5,433 nucleotides of DNA. Source: Comamonadaceae bacterium (GTDB lineage: Bacteria; Pseudomonadota; Gammaproteobacteria; Burkholderiales; Burkholderiaceae_C). The stretch spans positions 1-5,433 of the forward strand of contig CANCDA010000167.1 of assembly GCA_947374705.1 (NCBI GenBank), given 5' to 3'. Shown here piece after piece: positions 1 to 5,433 of this stretch (position 1 is its first letter; every line of letters starts with the position of its first letter). A model generated the notes under the pieces. The model was given only the letters and a program-made list of their open reading frames with translations. It made no database searches and was not told where the DNA came from. The position numbers and the translations under genes were made by a program.

Positions 1-1
1 G

Positions 2-1072
2 TCGGATGAGCCCAAAGCGGCATTGATAGCGCGCTTCTCGCTGTCGGAGCGGCAAGCCGAGGACATTCTTGAAATCCGCCTGCGCCAGTTGGCCCGGCTT
101 GAAGCCATCAAGATCGAACAAGAGTTGAAAGAGCTGCGCGACGAGCAGAAAAAACTGGAAGAAATTTTAGGCAACCCTGCCGCGCTTCGTCGCCTCATGG
201 TCAAGGAAATTGAGAGCGATACCAAGACCTTTGCCGACCCGCGCCGCACGCTGATTCAGGCCGAGAAAAAAGCCGTGCTCGAAGTCAAAGTGGTGGACGA
301 ACCCGTGACCGTGGTGGTCTCGCAAATGGGCTGGGTGCGGGCACAAAAAGGTTGGGCCAAAGAGCGCGCCGCTGAAGGCTCAGCAATGCCGGTAGCCGCG
401 ACTGAGTACAGCTTCAAATCTGGCGACAGCCTGTACGGCGCGTTCGAGTGCCGCACGGTGGACACACTCCTGGTGTTTGGTGACAAAGGCCGGGTTTACT
501 CCGTGCCAGTCGCTCTGCTGCCCGGCGCACGGGGCGATGGTCAACCCATCACCACGCTGATCGAGTTGGAAGCGGGCTCTAAAGTGGCGCACTACTTTGC
601 GGGCCCCGCTCAGGCGCAGCTTTTGCTCAGCAGCTCTGCGGGCTACGGCTTCTTGGCCACCGTGAGCGACATGATTTCGCGTCAAAAAGCAGGCAAGGCC
701 TTCATCACCTGCAACGAGGGCGACACGGTGTGCTGCCCGTCGCCCGCTAACGTGCCACCTGGCACACAGGCCACGCACGTGGCCTGCGCCTCTACCGGTG
801 GGCGCATTTTGACCTTTGAGATCACCGAACTCAAATCTATGAGCGGCGGTGGCAGAGGCCTGATGCTGATTGACCTGGAGGCCAAAGACAGCCTGGCCGG
901 AGCCGCCGCCTACACCCGCAGCGTGAAGATCGAAGGCATCGGTCGCGGCGGTAAAGCGCGCGATGAAACACTGGAAATCCGCAGCTTGAACAATGCCCGC
1001 GCCGTGCGAGGTCGTAAGGGCAAGGTGGCGGATTTGGGCTTCAAGCCGGGGTCAGTGACGCGGGTGGAGTAG
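2..1072 (+). CDS. parC: DNA topoisomerase IV subunit A, C-terminal part (5' end outside window)
   Basis: ParC is the DNA-cleaving subunit of topoisomerase IV, which works with ParE to decatenate daughter chromosomes and relax supercoils in the cytoplasm. The frame is open from base 2, so 356 residues are seen; full-length ParC is usually about 750 residues, so the catalytic Tyr and winged-helix part lie to the left. The visible part begins in the tower/coiled-coil region (IARFSLSERQAEDILEIRLR, then a charged Lys/Glu-rich helix), followed by the C-terminal beta-propeller DNA-wrapping domain. The segment EPVTVVVSQMGWVRAQKG (about nt 299-352) closely matches E. coli ParC as I recall it, and the GyrA-box (QRRGGKG) that marks gyrase is absent, so this is ParC and not GyrA. 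It ends in TAG and converges on dbpA 55 bp away. No frameshift is visible. Confidence 0.95.
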   Translation, partial: SDEPKAALIARFSLSERQAEDILEIRLRQLARLEAIKIEQELKELRDEQKKLEEILGNPAALRRLMVKEIESDTKTFADPRRTLIQAEKKAVLEVKVVDEPVTVVVSQMGWVRAQKGWAKERAAEGSAMPVAATEYSFKSGDSLYGAFECRTVDTLLVFGDKGRVYSVPVALLPGARGDGQPITTLIELEAGSKVAHYFAGPAQAQLLLSSSAGYGFLATVSDMISRQKAGKAFITCNEGDTVCCPSPANVPPGTQATHVACASTGGRILTFEITELKSMSGGGRGLMLIDLEAKDSLAGAAAYTRSVKIEGIGRGGKARDETLEIRSLNNARAVRGRKGKVADLGFKPGSVTRVE

Positions 1073-1127
1073 GGGGGTATCGGGTAAAGGCGGCGGCCTC
1101 TGCCAGGGCTACAGCTCCCGGTCTGCC

Positions 1128-2531
<1,404 letters not shown>

Positions 2532-2537
2532 CCGGCG

Positions 2538-2543
2538 ATTATC
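2538..2543 (-). promoter_or_regulatory. Possible -10 element of dbpA
   Basis: Read on the minus strand, this hexamer is GATAAT, five of six matches to TATAAT. It ends 6 nt before the dbpA ATG, which would put the transcription start at or next to the start codon. The hexamer 17 bp upstream (GCACGT) is a poor -35 box, so the call rests on the -10 and on the lack of a ribosome site. Chance occurrence is quite possible. Confidence 0.3.
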
Positions 2544-2583
2544 CGGGTCTGCCCTAGACTACGTGCTTTATTCTTTTCATGCG

Positions 2584-2589
2584 AAGGAA
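2584..2589 (+). promoter_or_regulatory. Ribosome binding site of the dienelactone hydrolase gene
   Basis: AAGGAA, a near match to the AAGGAG anti-16S consensus, lies 5 nt before the ATG at 2595. It supports that start over any downstream in-frame ATG and keeps the complete twin-arginine signal in the protein. Confidence 0.75.
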
Positions 2590-2594
2590 ATGCG

Positions 2595-3497
2595 ATGCTG
2601 AATCACGATCAAACCAATGACTTCAACGCCTTGCTGCCCGGTCAAAGCACCGAGGCGGGCGCCACTCGGCGCACGGCGATCAAGGCCGCTATTGGCGTGG
2701 GCTATGCCGCCGCCGTCATGCCCATCATGGCGCAGACGGCCATCAAAACGCCGACCGACGGCTTGACCGTGGGCGAGGTGACGATTGATGTGAAGGGCTT
2801 CAAAATGCCCGCCTACCGCGCCCAGCCTGCGGGCAAAACCAACTTGCCGGTGGTGTTGGTGCTGTCCGAGGTGTTTGGCGTGCACGAGCACATTGCCGAC
2901 GTGGCCAACCGCTTTGCCCGTGCGGGCTACCTGGCCATTGCGCCCGAGTTGTTCATTCGACAGGGCGATGCACAGAGCTACGGCGAAATTGCCAAGTTGC
3001 TGGCAGAGGTTGTCAACAAAGTGCCAGACGCGCAAGTGATGGCTGACCTGGACGCCACCGTGGCCTGGGCGGGAGCCAACGGCGGTGACTTGAAGCGCGT
3101 GGGCGTCACCGGCTTTTGCTGGGGTGGTCGCCAGACCTGGCTCTACACCGCGCACAGCAAGCACATCAAGGCCGGTGTGGCCTGGTATGGCCGCACTGTG
3201 GGCACGCCTAACGCGCTCATGCCCAAGAACCCGGTTGACATCGCCACCGACTTGAATGGCCCCGTGCTGGGCTTGTACGGCGGGGCGGACAGCGGCATTC
3301 CGGTGCAGACGCTGGCTCAAATGCAAAATGCATTGGCCAACGGCAAGAGTCCTGCTTCCAAAGGCTCCCAGTTCGTGGTGTACCCCGACACCCCACACGC
3401 CTTTCACGCCGACTACCGCCCCACCTACCGCAAGGCGGCGGCGGATGACGGTTGGAAGCGTTGTTTGGCCTGGTTCAAAGCCCACGGTGTCGCCTGA
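2595..3497 (+). CDS. Tat-exported dienelactone hydrolase family protein
   Basis: This is a 300-residue alpha/beta hydrolase of the dienelactone hydrolase family, which opens lactone rings such as 4-carboxymethylenebut-2-en-4-olide in chloroaromatic breakdown; many members act on unknown esters. The Cys-Asp-His triad is complete: Cys175 in the nucleophile elbow GFCWGG, Asp232 in GGADSGIP and His268 in TPHAFH. Glu92 (SEVFGVHEH) fits the family's conserved Glu near the Cys. The N-terminus carries TRRTAIK (24-30), a twin-arginine motif, then a hydrophobic stretch (31-45) and a likely cleavage site after IMA (46/47), so the folded enzyme is probably exported to the periplasm. The mature part would be about 254 residues, near the size of cytoplasmic relatives. 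The start is supported by AAGGAA 5 nt upstream. No aromatic-degradation genes are adjacent, so the substrate cannot be inferred. Confidence 0.92.
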   Translation: MLNHDQTNDFNALLPGQSTEAGATRRTAIKAAIGVGYAAAVMPIMAQTAIKTPTDGLTVGEVTIDVKGFKMPAYRAQPAGKTNLPVVLVLSEVFGVHEHIADVANRFARAGYLAIAPELFIRQGDAQSYGEIAKLLAEVVNKVPDAQVMADLDATVAWAGANGGDLKRVGVTGFCWGGRQTWLYTAHSKHIKAGVAWYGRTVGTPNALMPKNPVDIATDLNGPVLGLYGGADSGIPVQTLAQMQNALANGKSPASKGSQFVVYPDTPHAFHADYRPTYRKAAADDGWKRCLAWFKAHGVA

Positions 3498-3502
3498 GGT
3501 TT

Positions 3503-3559
3503 AATGAAAATTGGCTGAAGCCTTTTAATCACTTGCATAAGAAGCTATGACATTGATAG
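3503..3559 (+). repeat. Possible degenerate Comamonadaceae-type dispersed intergenic repeat
   Basis: The stretch starting AATGAAAATTGGCTGAAGCC and running through CTTGCATAAGAAGCTAT to TTGATAG resembles, from memory, a small repeat scattered between genes of Comamonadaceae, with blocks like AAAATTGGCT, a partly palindromic centre and AGCAGCTATCAAA. Only one copy lies in this window, so its repeat nature cannot be shown here. It fills the gap between the hydrolase and the ZIP gene and runs over the ZIP start codon. Its last part holds GCTAT-N7-ATAGC (3544-3560), a short dyad across the ATG. Confidence 0.35.
3513..3526 (+). terminator. Weak candidate terminator after the hydrolase gene
   Basis: GGCTGAAGCC followed by TTTT, 15 nt after the hydrolase stop codon. 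The stem is only 3-4 bp (GGC/GCC around a TGAA loop, or GGCT/AGCC with a loop too tight to form) and the T-run is short, so termination would be inefficient. It lies inside the repeat-like block and may simply be part of it. Confidence 0.25.
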
Positions 3560-4362
3560 CGATTTTGATCGGTACGCTGGCCGCAGGCATTGGCAGCGTG
3601 TGGCTGGCAGCAGCGTTGAGCTTTGGTGCTTTGGCCCGCTACACCCAGCACATGCTCAGCTTGGCGGCAGGCGCGCTCATGGGAACGGCTTTTTTGCATT
3701 TGCTGCCCGAAGCGTTTGAAAGCCAAGTCAAGGCCCATGCGCTGTTCATGACGCTGTTAATTGGACTGGTGTTTTTCTTCCTTCTGGACAAGGCCGAGCT
3801 GTGGCACCACGGGCATGAGCATGGTCATCAGCACACGCCTGAGCCTGACCACAATCATGAGCACACGCATGACCAAGACCACGGTCATATACATGGGCAC
3901 GATGCGCCTCAATCTGGCAGTTGGGCTGTGATTGCGGGTGACAGCGTGCACTGCTTTGGCGACGGCATCCTCATCGCCTCGGCCTTCATCGCCGACATGC
4001 GTCTGGGCGCTATTGCTGCCATCGCCGTGCTGGCGCACGAAGTGCCGCACCACATGGGCGATTTGATTGTGTTGAACCAGACCTCCAACAACCGGCGCTC
4101 AGCGCTGGGCAAGGTGTCATTGGCCGGGGCGGTGACGGCGCTGGGCGGCCTGATCGGCTACTGGCTGGTGGAGCAGTTGCAGGGCTATTTGCCTTACTTT
4201 CTGGTGGTGGCGTCCAGCAGCTTTGTCTATGTGGCGCTGGCGGACTTGATTCCGCAACTTCAAAAACGCTTGTCCTTGCGCGAGACACTGGCACAGATTG
4301 CCTGGTTGCTGGGGGGGATTGGACTGGTGACGTTGGTGAGTAGTGTGGCGCGTGGGCACTGA
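3547..4362 (+). CDS. ZIP family divalent metal transporter
   Basis: This is an inner-membrane ZIP transporter of 271 residues, expected to import zinc or related divalent metals. About eight hydrophobic segments are visible (roughly 3-26, 35-53, 65-81, 126-148, 154-175, 188-208, 215-235, 249-267). Between the third and fourth is a His-rich loop with 14 histidines in residues 87-118 (HHGHEHGHQH, later HNHEHTH and HGHIHGH), typical of ZIP metal-sensing or metal-buffering loops. The signature helices are present: TM4 HCFGDG (His135, Asp139) and TM5 HEVPHHMGD (His164, Glu165, His168), plus HLLPE (51-55) in TM2. TM4 has Cys136 where many ZIPs have Asn. The start MTLIAIL fits the family, but AAGAAG (3539-3544) is only 2 nt from the ATG; a TTG at 3553 would have better spacing, costing two residues. 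No Zur-like box is evident upstream. Confidence 0.93.
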   Translation: MTLIAILIGTLAAGIGSVWLAAALSFGALARYTQHMLSLAAGALMGTAFLHLLPEAFESQVKAHALFMTLLIGLVFFFLLDKAELWHHGHEHGHQHTPEPDHNHEHTHDQDHGHIHGHDAPQSGSWAVIAGDSVHCFGDGILIASAFIADMRLGAIAAIAVLAHEVPHHMGDLIVLNQTSNNRRSALGKVSLAGAVTALGGLIGYWLVEQLQGYLPYFLVVASSSFVYVALADLIPQLQKRLSLRETLAQIAWLLGGIGLVTLVSSVARGH

Positions 4363-4387
4363 AGTGGTGTGACTGCGTGGGCACTGA
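4350..4387 (+). repeat. 13-bp direct repeat, 25-bp period, across the ZIP stop codon
   Basis: GCGTGGGCACTGA occurs at 4350-4362 and again at 4375-4387, exactly 25 bp apart. The first copy encodes the last residues of the ZIP transporter and its TGA stop. The second copy contributes to the left outer arm of the large dyad downstream. It looks like a partial tandem duplication of 25 bp. Confidence 0.8.
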
Positions 4388-4470
4388 GGCGCAATGGCCG
4401 GGGGCCAGCGCCCTCATGAAACATCCGAAATCGGGCGCTGGCCCCCGGCCGCTCCGCCTCAGTTCCAGTC
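4371..4470. repeat. Large compound inverted repeat (possible bidirectional terminator or REP-like element)
   Basis: Two 18-bp perfect arms, GGCCGGGGGCCAGCGCCC (4396-4413) and its exact complement (4433-4450), enclose a 19-nt loop. Outside a 4x4 internal loop, ACTGAGGCG (4383-4391) pairs with CGCCTCAGT (4455-4463), and further out GACTG (4371-4375) pairs with CAGTC (4466-4470). The transcript would fold into a very stable GC-rich hairpin on either strand. There is no U-run after it in either direction, so it is not a textbook intrinsic terminator. It separates the ZIP gene from the toxin-antitoxin promoter and would be well placed to block read-through. A solitary REP/MITE-like element is the main alternative; the core lacks attC-type sites. 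Confidence 0.85.
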
Positions 4471-4474
4471 GTGG

Positions 4475-4502
4475 ATTGATTTGACATTGAATCAAAATTG
4501 AT
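4475..4502 (+). promoter_or_regulatory. Candidate operator: three ATTGA repeats at 11-bp spacing
   Basis: ATTGAT (4475-4480), ATTGAA (4486-4491) and ATTGAT (4497-4502) are spaced exactly 11 bp, about one helical turn, so all three face the same side of the DNA. The set covers the -35 box and the spacer of the toxin promoter. Overlaid is a dyad, TTGATT-N8-AATCAA (4476-4495), centred on the -35 box. Such a position suits autorepression, most simply by the HTH protein encoded by the second gene of the operon, but binding is inferred only from placement. Confidence 0.5.
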
Positions 4503-4509
4503 GCATAGT
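4481..4509 (+). promoter_or_regulatory. Sigma-70 type promoter of the toxin-antitoxin operon
   Basis: A perfect -35 box TTGACA (4481-4486), a 17-bp spacer and a -10 box CATAGT (4504-4509, four of six matches). With normal geometry (+1 seven bases after the end of the -10), transcription would begin at 4516, which is the A of an in-frame ATG of the toxin gene. This is the best-formed promoter in the window. Confidence 0.6.
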
Positions 4510-4515
4510 CACCCC

Positions 4516-4839
4516 ATGAAAATGAACTTCAAGCGGCCCTTTGCGCAGTACGTCAAAAAAGCGCACAAGCCCTTGCAGTTAGCCATCGCAGATGAAGTGG
4601 ATGTCATCTGCGAAGCGCCTCACATCGGGGAGGCCAAGGTGGGTGATTTAAGCGGGATTCGGGTGCACAAGTTTCGATTCAACCGACAAGAATATTTGCT
4701 CGCCTACCGGCCACCCCAGAAAGATGCACCCGTTGAATTTTTGATCATCGACTTTTACCAAGTCGGCGTTCACGAGAATTTTTACGCTGAGTTGAAACAG
4801 GACTTGCGACAGGAAAAAACACAAGGAGAAGGCCCATGA
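4516..4839 (+). CDS. RelE/ParE-like toxin, first gene of a toxin-antitoxin-type pair
   Basis: This is a small basic protein, 107 residues from the chosen start, with the look of the RelE/ParE toxin superfamily: an N-terminal helical part (FKRPFAQYVKKAHKPLQLAI), then a strand-rich core with GIRVHKFRF (48-56), EYLLAYR (59-65) and EFLIIDF (74-80), and the C-terminal GVHENFYAELKQDL (84-97), a typical ending for this group. Family members either cleave mRNA at the ribosome or poison gyrase; which applies cannot be told here. In-frame starts also exist at 4501 (ATG), 4498 (TTG) and 4522 (ATG), none with a ribosome site. I chose 4516 because the promoter predicts transcription starting at this A, making a leaderless mRNA. 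The stop overlaps the next gene's start (ATGA). Base composition is more AT-rich than the neighbours, which fits acquired DNA. Confidence 0.82.
   Translation: MKMNFKRPFAQYVKKAHKPLQLAIADEVDVICEAPHIGEAKVGDLSGIRVHKFRFNRQEYLLAYRPPQKDAPVEFLIIDFYQVGVHENFYAELKQDLRQEKTQGEGP
4823..4828 (+). promoter_or_regulatory. Strong ribosome binding site of the antitoxin
   Basis: A full AAGGAG Shine-Dalgarno sequence lies 7 nt before the ATG at 4836, inside the 3' end of the toxin coding region. It fixes the antitoxin start and contrasts with the toxin, which has no ribosome site, so the second protein should be made in excess of the first. Confidence 0.85.
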
Positions 4840-5147
4840 GCCACGCATTAACTGCACAAGACCTCTTCTCAGAAATGAAGCGCATGCCGACCACCGAGCG
4901 CGTTAAATTTTTCTCGCTCCTGACGACCAGCGCCTTTCGTGACGATGATTTCACTCACGATCAGGTCTTTGGTCATTTGAAGCGCGAACCTTTGTCAGCA
5001 GCGGAGGCGGCTGAGTACCTGGAGGTGTCACTACCCACCTTGCGTCGCCATGTTCAGGCGGGTCAACTGCGCCCGAGCCATACCGTGGGGCGCAATCAGA
5101 TGTTCTTGGCTGAAGACTTGCGCGCTTACAAGCGCACCCGTCAATAA
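4836..5147 (+). CDS. Excisionase-like HTH protein, probable antitoxin and autoregulator
   Basis: This 103-residue protein has two parts. Residues 1-50 (for example LFSEMKRMPTTERVKFFSLL) are helical and amphipathic, and could be the dimer or toxin-binding part. Residues 53-98 form a MerR/excisionase-type helix-turn-helix of the HTH_17 kind: LSAAEAAEYLEVSLPTLRRH, then a short wing (QAGQLRPSHTVGRNQMF) and a closing helix EDLRAY. The gene overlaps the RelE/ParE-like toxin by 4 bp and has a perfect AAGGAG site, so the two are surely co-expressed. In this layout the role is most likely to neutralise the toxin and repress the shared promoter, whose 11-bp-phased ATTGA repeats are good candidates for its binding site. 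An orphan excisionase is less likely, as no integrase is nearby. Function is inferred from family and context. Confidence 0.82.
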   Translation: MSHALTAQDLFSEMKRMPTTERVKFFSLLTTSAFRDDDFTHDQVFGHLKREPLSAAEAAEYLEVSLPTLRRHVQAGQLRPSHTVGRNQMFLAEDLRAYKRTRQ

Positions 5148-5157
5148 AACAGTACGT

Positions 5158-5185
5158 AGGGTTGGTTGAGCGAGGTCAGCCCTTT
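5158..5185 (+). terminator. Weak candidate terminator of the toxin-antitoxin operon
   Basis: AGGGTTG (5158-5164) pairs with CAGCCCT (5177-5183), with one G-T wobble and a roughly 12-nt loop, followed by a short TTT run. It starts 11 nt after the antitoxin stop. Its right arm lies within the last codons of the convergent sulfurtransferase gene. The stem is modest, so this is a tentative call. Confidence 0.3.
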
Positions 5186-5433
5186 GCCACCGGCCTGCTT
5201 GCATCACTGCACCACTCGCTCCAACTCCCGGCGTACAGGGCTGTTGGGCCTAAACCCGCGATTTCCATGGCCAGCAGGTTGGGCAGGGCGCTCACACCGC
5301 TGCCGCATTGGTGAACCACGCTGCTCGGGTCGCGGCCTGCGAGCAATTCCAAAAATTCGGCCTTGAGTTGATCGGCGGGTTTGAACTTGCCGTCTGCCCC
5401 GATGTTCAAACCAAACGGGCGGTTCAGCGCACC
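5176..5433 (-). CDS. sseA: 3-mercaptopyruvate sulfurtransferase (rhodanese family), C-terminal part
   Basis: Rhodanese-family sulfurtransferases of this type move sulfur from 3-mercaptopyruvate to a thiol or cyanide acceptor through a persulfide on the active-site Cys, in the cytoplasm. The 85 visible residues are the end of the C-terminal catalytic rhodanese domain: GALNRPFG at the window edge, the loop HQCGSGVSA with catalytic Cys at nt 5305-5307, and the closing LYAGSWSEWCSDASRPVAKG. The loop CGSGVS matches mercaptopyruvate sulfurtransferases (CGSGVTA in E. coli SseA) rather than thiosulfate rhodaneses (CRKGVT), though substrate calls from this loop are not absolute. The frame stays open to the right edge, so the N-terminal non-catalytic domain and start lie outside; the TTG at 5409 is internal and not a start. 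It ends 28 bp from the convergent antitoxin gene. Confidence 0.9.
   Translation of the reverse strand, partial: GALNRPFGLNIGADGKFKPADQLKAEFLELLAGRDPSSVVHQCGSGVSALPNLLAMEIAGLGPTALYAGSWSEWCSDASRPVAKG

Noticed and set aside
1073..1127. Terminator between convergent parC and dbpA
   Set aside because: Only short GC-rich stems such as AGGC/GCCT with a short T-run on the minus strand; nothing strong enough to annotate.
2577..3485. 302-codon open frame on the minus strand opposite the dienelactone hydrolase gene
   Set aside because: Almost as long as the real gene, but the real strand has a ribosome site, Tat signal and complete catalytic triad, while the antisense product has no recognisable domain and its codons mirror the hydrolase gene.
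3829..3900. Tandem repeat or CRISPR-like pattern in the ZIP gene
   Set aside because: The repeated CAT/CAC/GAG triplets encode the His-rich loop; units are irregular, in frame, with no spacer structure.
4396..4450. Integron attC site
   Set aside because: The arms are long and perfect but lack the RYYYAAC/GTTRRRY core sites and the unpaired extrahelical bases typical of attC; no integrase or cassette array is present.
4010..4495. 161-codon minus-strand open frame over the ZIP gene end and the dyad
   Set aside because: The product is Pro/Ser/Arg-rich, is antisense to ZIP helices and runs through the inverted repeat; no start signal or family match.
4498..4515. Upstream toxin starts (TTG at 4498, ATG at 4501)
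   Set aside because: They lie before the predicted transcription start, within or upstream of the -10 box, and have no ribosome site; the family-like sequence begins only at about MNFKRPF.

Overview
The window looks like a piece of a betaproteobacterial chromosome, most likely Burkholderiales and plausibly Comamonadaceae. The basis is GC-rich coding, ParC and DbpA sequences of clear proteobacterial type, a Tat-exported dienelactone hydrolase, and an intergenic block resembling a small dispersed repeat I associate with Comamonadaceae. Genus is not decidable by eye.

Layout, left to right: (1) the 3' half of parC (topoisomerase IV subunit A), running in from the left edge on +; (2) convergent to it, complete dbpA on -, a DEAD-box helicase of large ribosomal subunit assembly; (3) divergent from dbpA across about 63 bp, a dienelactone-hydrolase-family protein with a twin-arginine signal on +; (4) a ZIP-family metal transporter with a His-rich loop on +, its start lying inside a repeat-like block; (5) a non-coding stretch (4363-4515) with a 25-bp-period direct repeat, a compound dyad with 18-bp perfect arms, and a well-formed promoter overlaid by three ATTGA repeats spaced exactly 11 bp; (6) a two-gene toxin-antitoxin-type operon on +, with a RelE/ParE-like toxin first and an excisionase-like HTH protein second, overlapping by ATGA; (7) on -, the 3' end of a 3-mercaptopyruvate sulfurtransferase gene running off the right edge.

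Most of the window is ordinary housekeeping and metabolism with no common pathway. The accessory part is the toxin-antitoxin-type cassette at about 4471-5147. It is more AT-rich than its neighbours (about 49% G+C by hand count over 4621-4800, against about 63% over 3181-3240 of the hydrolase gene) and sits between the big dyad and a convergent housekeeping gene. Its signals suggest a simple control scheme. A TTGACA/N17/CATAGT promoter would start transcription at the A of the toxin ATG at 4516, giving a leaderless toxin. The downstream antitoxin has a strong AAGGAG ribosome site. Phased repeats over the -35 box could be the operator for the HTH protein. This is the most interesting region, but it is a variant of a known toxin-antitoxin architecture rather than a wholly new system.
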